Source: Ferrigenium straubiae (GTDB lineage: Bacteria; Pseudomonadota; Gammaproteobacteria; Burkholderiales; Gallionellaceae). From it: 64,000 bases of DNA. A model generated the notes under the pieces. That model saw only the letters and a list, made by a program, of their open reading frames with translations, searched no databases and was not told the DNA's origin. A program made the position numbers and the translations under genes. Where the stretch lies: NCBI GenBank assembly GCA_019449655.1, contig JAHQXD010000001.1, positions 62,001 to 126,000 on the forward strand, written 5' to 3'. This document shows, piece after piece, positions 17,709 through 25,591 of the stretch (positions within the stretch are counted from its first letter, which is position 1; each line of letters opens with the position of its first letter).

Positions 17709-19580
17709 GTGGCAAGGCATCGGACGACGCGTAAGGCAATAACGCTCTATTCGGCATGGGTGTTCCTCGCGGGGGGAGGGATGGGCACTGCAGCGGCGCA
17801 GCAGGAAACCGCCGCTGAAGCGAAAACCGGGGTTGCGCAGGAAGCGCAAGCGGCAGCGGAAACCAAAGCTGCGAAGCCGAAGACGCAAAAGGAAATCGAG
17901 GAGGATTTTGCCCGGAATGCCGCGCGCCTGAAGGCGGAACGAAAGGCTCAGGCGGATGCGCAGGCGGCAGCCGAAGCCAAGGCGGCGCAGACGAAAGCAG
18001 CACGCAGCGACATGCTGGTGGAATTCGCCCAGAAGGCCTTGCTGCAAAACCCCGATGTGCTGTCGCGCTGGCACAATTTCCAGGCGGCCGTCAGCGAAAC
18101 TACCGCGGCGCGGGGCGGTTATTTCCCCCGTTTCGATATGGCGGTCGACAGCGGGCGTGAGCACGGCCAGTCCCAGATACTCAACAATGCGAACTACACG
18201 GTAAACACCAAAACGGTCACGTTTACGCTGACGCAGATGCTGTACGACGGATTTGCCACGCGCAACGAAGTCCGCCGCCTGAACAATGCGCAGCTGACGC
18301 GCTACTACGAGCTGCTGGATGCCTCGGAAAATGCTGCGCTCGAAGCGGTACGGGTGTTTTATGATGTGTCGCGGCAGCGCAAGCTTTTCGAACTGACCGA
18401 AGACAATTACGTCAGGCATCGCACCGCCTACGAACAGATCAAGCTGAAGGTGGTGGCCGGTGTGGGGCGGCGGGTCGATCTGGAGCAGGCATCAGGCCGT
18501 CTTGCCTTGAGCGAGTCCAACTTGGTGCTGGACAACGCCAATGTCCATGACGCGAACGCCCGTTTCCAGCGGGTGGTCGGGGAGCTTCCGCCCGTGAACA
18601 TGCGCAAATCGCTTTCGCAGGCCAAGCTTGCCAGGCAGATACTGCCGAATGCCGCCGATGCCATCCTTTCCGTTGCGGTCGATTATCATCCCGCCATTCT
18701 GGCCGCGGTGGAGAATGTGCGTTCCGCGCGCTACGACCTGTACGGGCGCTGGGCAAAATATCAGCCGACGGTAAATTTGAGCGTTTCCCAGAATCACGGC
18801 AAAAATCTCGGCGGGATTGATGGCCCTACGAGCAACGCCACAGCCAAGGTTACGCTGAACTGGAACCTGTTCAACGGCGGGTCGGATAGCGCGCGGTCGA
18901 GCCAGTACGCCGAGCGGATGAATGCCGCCCGGGACCTGCGCGACAAGGCATGCCGCGACATCCGCATGAATCTGGCAATTGCCTACAACGACATATCGAA
19001 ACTGCAGGAGCAGCTCAACTATCTGGATCAGCACCAGTTGTCGATCGAGAAAGCGCGCACCGCCTATCAGAAGCAGTTCGACATCGGCCAGCGCACCTTG
19101 CTGGATTTGCTGGACACCGAAAACGAGCTTTACCAGGCCAAGCGCAGCTACATCAATGCCGAGTACGATCTGGCCATTGCCCATGCGCGCACCCTCGCAG
19201 GCATGGGGCGGCTGGCCAACGCCCTGGGGATTGTGCATCTGGAGACTGCGGATTTGCCAGAGTTGCTTGGCACCGCTTCGGATGGGGCGGAGAATTGCCC
19301 GCCGGAAGCGCCTCTCGCAAACAACATTCGGAAGGCGGAGCTTGATGCACGCGCGGTTGAGGAAGCCAGGGCGGCTGTTGAAGCAGCGCGTGCGAAGGAA
19401 GAAGCCGGAAAAGAACAAAAGGCAAAAGAAGACGAAAAATTCCTCATGACTCCGGGTGAAGTCAAGGCGGCAGAAACCGGAAAACAACAGTCAGCAGAAG
19501 AAAAGGCAAGGCAGGAAGCGGAAGCACAGGCCGCAAAAATCAAGGCCAAGGGAGAAGCCAAAGCAGCAAACCCACTTTGA
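17709..19580 (+). CDS. lapE: TolC-like outer-membrane channel of type I secretion (LapE role) with charged N- and C-terminal extensions
   Basis: 623 residues from GTG 17709, chosen because a strong GGGGGAAGAGG precedes it and a signal peptide ('SAWVFLAGGGMGTAAAQ') follows; the frame is open further upstream, with ATG 17643 as alternative. After export, about residues 30-97 are rich in Ala, Lys, Glu and Gln. Two outer-membrane efflux domains follow from about 98 to 520, with 'TLTQMLYDGFATRNEVRR' and 'LNWNLFNGGSDSARSSQYAER'. From about 535 to the end is a second Ala/Lys/Glu-rich stretch. It should form the exit duct for the adhesin and may be the pore in which its N-terminal plug is retained. 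Both extensions are unusual for TolC proteins. Confidence 0.85.
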   Translation: MARHRTTRKAITLYSAWVFLAGGGMGTAAAQQETAAEAKTGVAQEAQAAAETKAAKPKTQKEIEEDFARNAARLKAERKAQADAQAAAEAKAAQTKAARSDMLVEFAQKALLQNPDVLSRWHNFQAAVSETTAARGGYFPRFDMAVDSGREHGQSQILNNANYTVNTKTVTFTLTQMLYDGFATRNEVRRLNNAQLTRYYELLDASENAALEAVRVFYDVSRQRKLFELTEDNYVRHRTAYEQIKLKVVAGVGRRVDLEQASGRLALSESNLVLDNANVHDANARFQRVVGELPPVNMRKSLSQAKLARQILPNAADAILSVAVDYHPAILAAVENVRSARYDLYGRWAKYQPTVNLSVSQNHGKNLGGIDGPTSNATAKVTLNWNLFNGGSDSARSSQYAERMNAARDLRDKACRDIRMNLAIAYNDISKLQEQLNYLDQHQLSIEKARTAYQKQFDIGQRTLLDLLDTENELYQAKRSYINAEYDLAIAHARTLAGMGRLANALGIVHLETADLPELLGTASDGAENCPPEAPLANNIRKAELDARAVEEARAAVEAARAKEEAGKEQKAKEDEKFLMTPGEVKAAETGKQQSAEEKARQEAEAQAAKIKAKGEAKAANPL

Positions 19581-19616
19581 TTTTGCGTATCCATCAACGC
19601 GCGCGAGGCCATTCAA

Positions 19617-20672
19617 ATGAACATGTCGATTTGCCGTTATTTGATGCTCATTCCCATAATTGCCGCACCGCTGTCCGCATATGCCATGTCCGAGCTGCAA
19701 GTGGCCTGCTACGGGGAGGACCAGGATGCCAGGGTGACTCTCAACGGCGAGTTAGTGGGATATTGCCCGATTGAATTGAAGGTCAAGCCCGGCACGTTGA
19801 AATTGCGGGTGGCGAAAGAGGCGGACACCGGCCAGGAGCGGGTATTCGAGCAGGAACTCCAGCTGGGCGATGATGAAAAAAAGAAAGTGGAAGCCAGGCT
19901 GACGACCCGATTGCCGGCAGTGGAACAACGGCAGGAAACGGAGGCGAAACAGCCCGGTAGCCGTCTGGCATCCGTCTTGCGGGCATTCAAGGAGCAAGGC
20001 GTGGAGCCCGGCAACGGCAAGTCCTTCAGGGACTGCCGGGATTGTCCCGAGATGGTATTGGTTCCGCCGGGGCGCTTCATGATGGGCATGCCCGGTTTGC
20101 AGCAGGCGCAATCCATCGACCGGGCCTTTGCGGTGGGCAAATACGAAGTGACCTTCGCGGAGTGGGATGCCTGTGTAGCGGATGGCGGATGCGCCGGATA
20201 CCGGCCGGACGATCATGGATGGGGACGCGGGCGGCAACCGGCGATAGATATCGGCTGGAGTGATGCCAAACAATATGTGCGATGGCTGTCGCAAAAAACC
20301 GGCCATGACTATCGCCTGTTGACGGAAGTCGAATGGGAATATGCGGCACGGGCCGGGACGACCACGGCCTACCCGTGGGGCGATGCCATAGGCAGCGGCA
20401 ACGCAAACTGCGACGGCTGCGGCAGCCAGTGGGACGGCAAGCAGCCCGCGCCGGTCGGCAGCTTCCGGGCGAACGCTTTCGGTCTGCATGACATGAACGG
20501 CAACGCCTGCGAGTGGATTGAGGACTGTTACCTCACCTGCGACAGGCACATGATGCGCGGCGGATCGTGGTTCTACGATCCGCGCGGCGTGAGCTCCACC
20601 TTCCGCTACAGCGACAATACCGGCGCCCGCGACTTCGACGACGGCTTCCGCGTCGCCAGAACGCTCCCGTAG
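19617..20672 (+). CDS. Exported PEGA / SUMF1 (formylglycine-generating-enzyme-like) domain protein
   Basis: 351 residues; signal peptide ends 'LSAYA'. A PEGA-like beta domain (about 28-90, 'DARVTLNGELVGYCPIELKV') leads to a SUMF1/FGE-sulfatase domain (about 145-350) with 'MVLVPPGRFMMG', 'KYEVTFAEWDAC', 'RLLTEVEWEYAARAG', 'AFGLHDMNGNACEWIED', 'MMRGGSW' and 'GFRVAR'. The catalytic Cys pair expected after 'GGSW' in true formylglycine-generating enzymes is absent ('FYDPRGVSSTFRY'), so enzymatic sulfatase activation is unlikely. Such domains also occur as binding modules in surface proteins. It follows the channel gene by 36 nt and is probably cotranscribed. Confidence 0.82.
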   Translation: MNMSICRYLMLIPIIAAPLSAYAMSELQVACYGEDQDARVTLNGELVGYCPIELKVKPGTLKLRVAKEADTGQERVFEQELQLGDDEKKKVEARLTTRLPAVEQRQETEAKQPGSRLASVLRAFKEQGVEPGNGKSFRDCRDCPEMVLVPPGRFMMGMPGLQQAQSIDRAFAVGKYEVTFAEWDACVADGGCAGYRPDDHGWGRGRQPAIDIGWSDAKQYVRWLSQKTGHDYRLLTEVEWEYAARAGTTTAYPWGDAIGSGNANCDGCGSQWDGKQPAPVGSFRANAFGLHDMNGNACEWIEDCYLTCDRHMMRGGSWFYDPRGVSSTFRYSDNTGARDFDDGFRVARTLP

Positions 20673-20893
20673 CACGTGCCATTTCAAAAAGGCCTCACGA
20701 AGAAGCCTCCACGAGGCGTTAGTGATCCTTTGTGCCGCGCCTTGCAATCCAGCCCGTCGGCGAAGGCGGGAAGAATGGCAAAAAACAGCTGCACGGCAAG
20801 CGCATTTCGGGTAAATTGCGCGCTTGTTTTTTGCAGCACATCCCATCCGGAATGTGCGCTGTTCCGCCGCTTCCATCAATTCAGGAGATAGTT

Positions 20894-21412
20894 ATGACGC
20901 AATACAGCAAGCGCATGGTAATCGTCCATTGGCTGACCCTGGCGTTGGTGATCGCCGCCTGGTTCCTTGGCGATGAACTGGACGAGGCAAGGCATGAACA
21001 GGGCGCGACGATTGCCGGATACATTGTGCACGCGCTGGTCGGCGGAACGGTGTTGCTGCTGACGATATTGCGCCTGGCTTTCCGCAGCAAGGACGGCACA
21101 CCGCCCCCGGCGGGCCAGACCCTGATGGATAAGGTGGCCAAGGGCGTTCATCACGCACTTTATCTCCTGCTCATCCTGTTGCCGGTGAGCGGATTTATGA
21201 CCATTGTGACGAGCGATGTGGGCAAGGCCTTGCTGGCCGGCGATGCAACCCTGCTTCCCAAAAAATTTACCGGTGTAGCCCCCCATACCGTGCATGAGGT
21301 ACTGGTGACAGTGCTGATCGTGCTGGTGGCGGTACACATACTGGGCGCGATCAAGCACCAGTTCATCACGAAAGACGGCCTGATGGAGCGGATGTCGCTG
21401 CGCAGGAAGTGA
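20894..21412 (+). CDS. Cytochrome b561 family protein
   Basis: 172 residues from ATG 20894, which has AGGAGA 5 nt upstream; the frame is open earlier but without a ribosome site. Four membrane helices. Candidate haem ligands are His in 'IVHWLTLA', 'YIVHALVGG', 'GVHHALYLL' and 'AVHILGAIKHQF', as in the CybB family of di-haem quinol oxidoreductases. It likely moves electrons between the quinone pool and a periplasmic acceptor; the partner is unknown. A strong terminator follows. Confidence 0.85.
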   Translation: MTQYSKRMVIVHWLTLALVIAAWFLGDELDEARHEQGATIAGYIVHALVGGTVLLLTILRLAFRSKDGTPPPAGQTLMDKVAKGVHHALYLLLILLPVSGFMTIVTSDVGKALLAGDATLLPKKFTGVAPHTVHEVLVTVLIVLVAVHILGAIKHQFITKDGLMERMSLRRK

Positions 21413-21431
21413 TCCGTACGGAACGGATGCG

Positions 21432-21457
21432 AAGGGCGGGTTTTTCCCGCCCTTTTT
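21432..21457 (+). terminator. Rho-independent terminator of the cytochrome b561 gene
   Basis: AAGGGCGGG - TTTTT - CCCGCCCTT followed by TTT. It lies between two convergent genes. Confidence 0.9.
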
Positions 21458-21467
21458 GTTTCTGGAT

Positions 21468-22214
21468 TTATAGCATCAGCCGGTTGTTCAGGCAGGTCTT
21501 GGCCTGCGCGAGCCGCGCCAGCGTCGGCAGCAGGTTCAAGCCGGTCTGCTCCTTCAATGCCTGCGCACTTTCCTTCAGGTCGTCGAAAGACAATTCGATA
21601 GTGTGGCCGGCCGCTGCCAGCGCCACCACGTTGCCGCTCTCGCATGAGGGAAACAGCAGCGCGCGATCCTCGAACGCTTCCGCGATTTGAGCGCAGGCCC
21701 GCTTGAAGCTGCGGCCATGCGTCAGCAGGTTTACCGCCATCACCCCGTCGTTGCTCAGGCGGCTGCGGCACGCCTGGTAGAACGGCAGGGTCTCCAGCGC
21801 CCCTGCGCGCGCATGCTGGTCGAAGCCGTCCACCAGGATCAGGTCGAATTTTTTGCTGCTGCCGAGCATGTATTCCACGCCGTCGCCGATCACGATGTTG
21901 AGCCGCTTCGGGTCTTCCGGCAGCTTGAAGAACTGCCGCGCCGCTGCGACCACAGCGTGCTCGATCTCCACCACGGTGAGATGCGCGAGCGGGTAGTGGC
22001 GGTACAGAAACTTGGTCAGCGAAGCCGCGCCGAGACCGATCAGCAGCACCCTGCGCGGCGCATCGCGCAATAGCAGCGCGGCCATCATCTCACGCGTGTA
22101 TTCCAGTTCGAGGTTCCACGGCCGCGCGATGCGCATCGCGCCCTGTATCCATTCGGAGCCGAAGTGCAGCGTGCGCACACCGGCTTCTTCGCGGATTTCG
22201 ATGGGAGTAGTCAT
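21468..22214 (-). CDS. Spermidine-synthase-like methyltransferase-fold protein
   Basis: 248 residues. Rossmann motifs of the polyamine aminopropyltransferase family: 'RRVLLIGLGAASLTKFLY' (nucleotide loop), 'LTVVEIEHAVV', 'IVIGDGVEYM' and 'FDLILVDGFDQ'. It is shorter than true SpeE and lacks the N-terminal tetramerisation beta domain and a clear 'GGGDG' motif, so the substrate is uncertain; many short homologues are uncharacterised. It is convergent with cytochrome b561 and divergent from lpxR across 276 nt in which I see no other gene. Confidence 0.8.
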   Translation of the reverse strand: MTTPIEIREEAGVRTLHFGSEWIQGAMRIARPWNLELEYTREMMAALLLRDAPRRVLLIGLGAASLTKFLYRHYPLAHLTVVEIEHAVVAAARQFFKLPEDPKRLNIVIGDGVEYMLGSSKKFDLILVDGFDQHARAGALETLPFYQACRSRLSNDGVMAVNLLTHGRSFKRACAQIAEAFEDRALLFPSCESGNVVALAAAGHTIELSFDDLKESAQALKEQTGLNLLPTLARLAQAKTCLNNRLML

Positions 22215-22490
22215 GCCGTCTCTATAGTTGCGAGGCTGCTTCAGTAATTGATCTCGGCGGCAGCGTCATCCAACGCTACGGTAAATGCAGTGTGGGCAGG
22301 CATATAGGCCGAAATATCTAGGCCGATGGATATATGGTTTTCCGGCATGGGCAACATTATAGTGGGGTCGCCGGTGGAGCGGCGATTTTCGGAACAGCAT
22401 AGAGGAATTTTTACAGGGGGTATTCGACTACTATTTTTAACGGGCGTGCGGCAAAGCCTCCGCAGAGAGGCGGCTGCCAGGGGAGAAGTC

Positions 22491-23603
22491 ATGCGATTCT
22501 GGAGAAGAAGTTGCAGTTTGCTGGTTTTGTTGTGGGCGGGTTGCAGTGCGGGATGGGCGGAACCCGTACCGCAAACCGGAAACCGTTGTGAAACGGAAAA
22601 GGGCAAGCATCTCCTGTGGGAAAACGACGTGCTCACGGGGAAGCTGTTCGGCCGTTCGGACAAGTGGTACACGAATGGTTTCAAGTTCTATGGCAGCGAC
22701 AAGCGGGATTGCATCCCGGATTATTGGCTCGGCTTTCTGCATGACTGGATAGGGGAATTGCGCGATGTACAGCCGGATGGGAATCCCGGTTACGCCATCC
22801 AGACGGGGCATGTCTTCGGGCAGTTGATGTTCACCCCGAAAAATCTTACCACCACCGCGCCGCAGCTGATGGACCGTTTCTGGGGCGGCTGGCTGTACGG
22901 CGGCATCGTGGTGCAGAGGCAGCCGCATGACAGCCGGCGCCCGGAAGGGCAAAACAGGGACGAACTGGAGACGCTGGAACTGGACGTTGGCGTAACCGGC
23001 CCCCTTTCGGGCGCCGAGCAGGTGCAGCGGGTGGTGCATGCGCTCAGCAATTCGACCATGCCGGCCGGCTGGGGCAACCAGATCAAGACCGAGCCCGGTA
23101 TGCAGTTCAGTTATACGCGCATCAAACGTGTCTGGAAGTACCCGGACAGCATCAACTCGCACCTGGATTTTTCCTGGCACTACGGCGGCGCGGCGGGAAC
23201 CCTGTTCGATTACGTGAACGGCGGCGCTACGTTCCGTTTCGGCGGCCGGCTGACGGATGCGGCGCCCAATGTGATCGAGAGCCCGTCCATCGGCCAGTTC
23301 AGGGCGCCCGACGACGCGCTGTATTTACTCGCGCGGCTGGACATGAAGGGCGTCGCCCACAATGCCTTCATCGACGGTAGCCTGCTGCGCGGGGAGCCGC
23401 ATGCCTCCCATTTGAGCAGCAAGCGCATCGTTCCCCAACTCACTTTCGGCGGCGTGGCGGAGTGGAAATACAACGACGGCGGGCAGCAGGATGGTTTGCG
23501 CCTGAGCCTGCTTATTCACCGGCGCGGGTCGGAATTCCGCTCCCCTGCCGGGCCGGGAGCGATCTTCAACTTTGCCACGCTGAACGTCGAATGGGATCTC
23601 TGA
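22491..23603 (+). CDS. lpxR: LpxR-family lipid A 3-O-deacylase, outer membrane
   Basis: 370 residues from ATG 22491, preceded by GGGGAGAAG; the open frame extends upstream without a ribosome site. The signal peptide ends 'AGWAEP'. LpxR hallmarks: 'WENDVLTGKLFG' with the N-x-(x)-L region, 'SDKWYTNGFKFY' containing the catalytic Y-T-N-G region, 'GHVFGQLMFTP' and a long beta-barrel ending in an aromatic strand ('FNFATLNVEWDL'). LpxR is a Ca-dependent barrel enzyme that removes the 3-O-linked acyl chain from lipid A. Confidence 0.85.
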   Translation: MRFWRRSCSLLVLLWAGCSAGWAEPVPQTGNRCETEKGKHLLWENDVLTGKLFGRSDKWYTNGFKFYGSDKRDCIPDYWLGFLHDWIGELRDVQPDGNPGYAIQTGHVFGQLMFTPKNLTTTAPQLMDRFWGGWLYGGIVVQRQPHDSRRPEGQNRDELETLELDVGVTGPLSGAEQVQRVVHALSNSTMPAGWGNQIKTEPGMQFSYTRIKRVWKYPDSINSHLDFSWHYGGAAGTLFDYVNGGATFRFGGRLTDAAPNVIESPSIGQFRAPDDALYLLARLDMKGVAHNAFIDGSLLRGEPHASHLSSKRIVPQLTFGGVAEWKYNDGGQQDGLRLSLLIHRRGSEFRSPAGPGAIFNFATLNVEWDL

Positions 23604-23615
23604 GTCCTGCCTGAA

Positions 23616-23636
23616 GGCGGCGGCTCTCCCGCCGCC
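23616..23636. terminator. GC-rich hairpin between convergent lpxR and DUF1540 genes
   Basis: GGCGGCGG - CTCTC - CCGCCGCC. There is no T-tract, so termination is uncertain; the position between two gene ends is the main support. Confidence 0.5.
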
Positions 23637-23642
23637 ACCGGT

Positions 23643-23942
23643 TCAGCGCATGGTGAAAGTCATGCAATTGGCCTCGCTCTGGATCATCCCGACCTGGACG
23701 TTGTCCGCCATGCATTCGAGGTCGTCGTTAAACTTGCAACTGGAGGTCTTGCACGCACCGATGCCGGCGACCTGCTGGGCTTTCCTGATGTGGGTCGATC
23801 CCTTCAGAAAGGTATCGCAGCCGGGACGGGTGGCGTCGCCGATGGTAATGGCGCGCGCATGGCAGTTTCTGTCGACGTTATAGGCGCACTCGCTTGCCAT
23901 GCATTTTTTGACCGTGGGCATTTCAATGCAAATCTTGTTCAT
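23643..23942 (-). CDS. Tandem DUF1540-domain Cys-rich protein
   Basis: 99 residues with two DUF1540 repeats of about 40 residues: 'CMASECAYNVDRNCHARAI' with a later 'GCDTF', and 'CKTSSCKFNDDLECMADN' with 'NCMTF'. Each repeat has four or five conserved Cys, suggesting metal (zinc or iron) binding. AAGGAG lies before the ATG. The domain is better known from Firmicutes; the function is unknown. The gene stands alone between lpxR and radA. Confidence 0.85.
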   Translation of the reverse strand: MNKICIEMPTVKKCMASECAYNVDRNCHARAITIGDATRPGCDTFLKGSTHIRKAQQVAGIGACKTSSCKFNDDLECMADNVQVGMIQSEANCMTFTMR

Positions 23943-23982
23943 GGGATAAGCTCCTTATCTGGTTGCTGATCAGGCCATTGAG

Positions 23983-24014
23983 GCTGGCCTGGCGGGGTGC
24001 CCCGGCAGGCCAGC
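23983..24014. repeat. Near-perfect 32-nt hairpin upstream of the DUF1540 gene
   Basis: GCTGGCCTG and CAGGCCAGC enclose CGGGG-TG-CCCCG with one G/G mismatch. It lies 41 nt from the DUF1540 start and 150 nt from radA. It could be a leader structure of the DUF1540 transcript or a single palindromic element. Confidence 0.6.
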
Positions 24015-24165
24015 AGAAACAGCGCCATGCTGCAGGGAGCGGGGTTCGTCAGCTTAGACGCCTGGCCGGATATTTCAATTAGCAATTCACCGTAGAGAAG
24101 AGTCCTGATCCGGCTTGCGCCGCGATTTTGTTGTGCGCTATTGTGCGGGCATTATTGGAGACAGC

Positions 24166-25524
24166 ATGGCGAAAGCGAAAACGATTTATTCCTGTACCGA
24201 GTGCGGCGGGCAGACGCCGAAGTGGCAGGGGCAGTGCCCGCACTGCATGGCATGGAACACGCTGACCGAGTCGGTGGCCGAGCCGGCTGCGAAGGGCGGC
24301 AACCGCTTCAGCGCGCTCGCGGCGAGCGGCCAGGTGCAGAGGCTCTCCGAAGTCGAGGCGACGGAAGTGTCGCGCACGCCGACCGGCATCGAGGAATTCG
24401 ACCGCGTGCTCGGCGGCGGGCTGGTGGAAGGCGCGGTGGTGCTGATTGGCGGCGATCCGGGCATCGGCAAGTCCACCTTGCTGCTGCAGGTGCTTGCACA
24501 CCTCTCCAGCCAGCAGAACACCCTGTACGTCAGCGGCGAGGAATCGGCGCAGCAGATCGCACTGCGCGCGAAGCGGTTATCTCTCGATGCGCGCGGCCTG
24601 CGTTTGCTGCCGGAAATCCAGCTCGAAAAAATCCAGGCGACCATCGCTGCCGACAAGCCCGACATCGTGGTGATCGACTCGATCCAGACCATGTATTCCG
24701 AGCAGCTCACCTCCGCGCCCGGTTCGGTGGCGCAGGTGCGCGAATGCGCCGCCCAGCTCACGCGCATCGCCAAGAGCAGCGGCATCACGATGATCCTGGT
24801 CGGCCATGTCACCAAGGAAGGCGCGCTCGCCGGGCCGCGCGTGCTGGAGCATATCGTCGACACCGTGCTGTACTTCGAGGGCGACACGCACTCCAGCTTC
24901 CGCCTGATCCGCGCGTTCAAGAACCGCTTCGGCGCGGTGAACGAGCTCGGCGTGTTCGCGATGACCGAGAAGGGCCTGCGCGAGGTGAGCAACCCCTCCG
25001 CGCTGTTCCTGTCGCAGCACGGCGAACAGGTTGCCGGATCGTGCGTGATGGTCACGCAGGAAGGCACGCGCCCGCTGCTCGTGGAAATCCAGGCGCTGCT
25101 CGACGAGGCGCATTCGCCGAACGTACGGCGGCTGTCGCTCGGGCTGGAGCAGAACCGCCTCGCGATGCTGCTCGCGGTGCTGCACCGCCACGCGGGCATC
25201 GCCTGCTTCGACCAGGACGTGTTCATCAACGCGGTCGGCGGCGTGAAGATCACCGAGCCGGGCGCCGACCTCGCGGTGATCCTCGCGATGGTCTCCAGCC
25301 TGCGCAACAAGCCACTGCCGGAGAAGCTGGTGGTGTTCGGCGAAGTCGGGCTGGCCGGCGAAGTGCGTCCGGTGCAGCGCGGCCAGGAGCGTCTGCGCGA
25401 AGCCGCCAAGCTCGGCTTCACGCAGGCGATCATCCCCAAGGCGAACGCGCCGAAGCAGAAGATCGCCGGGATGGAGATCATTGCGGTGGAGCGCGTCGAG
25501 CAGGCGGTCGAGCGTATGCGTTAG
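24166..25524 (+). CDS. radA: DNA repair protein RadA (Sms)
   Basis: 452 residues from ATG 24166 with TTGGAGA upstream. N-terminal zinc finger Cys10, Cys13, Cys24, Cys27; RecA-like ATPase with Walker A 'GGDPGIGKST' near residue 95; the diagnostic 'KNRFG' near residue 250; C-terminal Lon-like domain with 'GGVKITEPGADLAV' and 'FGEVGLAGEVRPV'. RadA is a helicase of branch migration in recombination. Length and all motifs are normal. Confidence 0.96.
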   Translation: MAKAKTIYSCTECGGQTPKWQGQCPHCMAWNTLTESVAEPAAKGGNRFSALAASGQVQRLSEVEATEVSRTPTGIEEFDRVLGGGLVEGAVVLIGGDPGIGKSTLLLQVLAHLSSQQNTLYVSGEESAQQIALRAKRLSLDARGLRLLPEIQLEKIQATIAADKPDIVVIDSIQTMYSEQLTSAPGSVAQVRECAAQLTRIAKSSGITMILVGHVTKEGALAGPRVLEHIVDTVLYFEGDTHSSFRLIRAFKNRFGAVNELGVFAMTEKGLREVSNPSALFLSQHGEQVAGSCVMVTQEGTRPLLVEIQALLDEAHSPNVRRLSLGLEQNRLAMLLAVLHRHAGIACFDQDVFINAVGGVKITEPGADLAVILAMVSSLRNKPLPEKLVVFGEVGLAGEVRPVQRGQERLREAAKLGFTQAIIPKANAPKQKIAGMEIIAVERVEQAVERMR

Positions 25525-25591
25525 GGGTCGCTTCCCCGCAAATTTCAATGGCCTTTGTGTATACTTGGGTCATTACGCAAAGGTGAAGACT

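Noticed and set aside
22241-22684. 147-residue minus-strand frame before lpxR
   Set aside because: It overlaps the start of lpxR and has no recognisable features.
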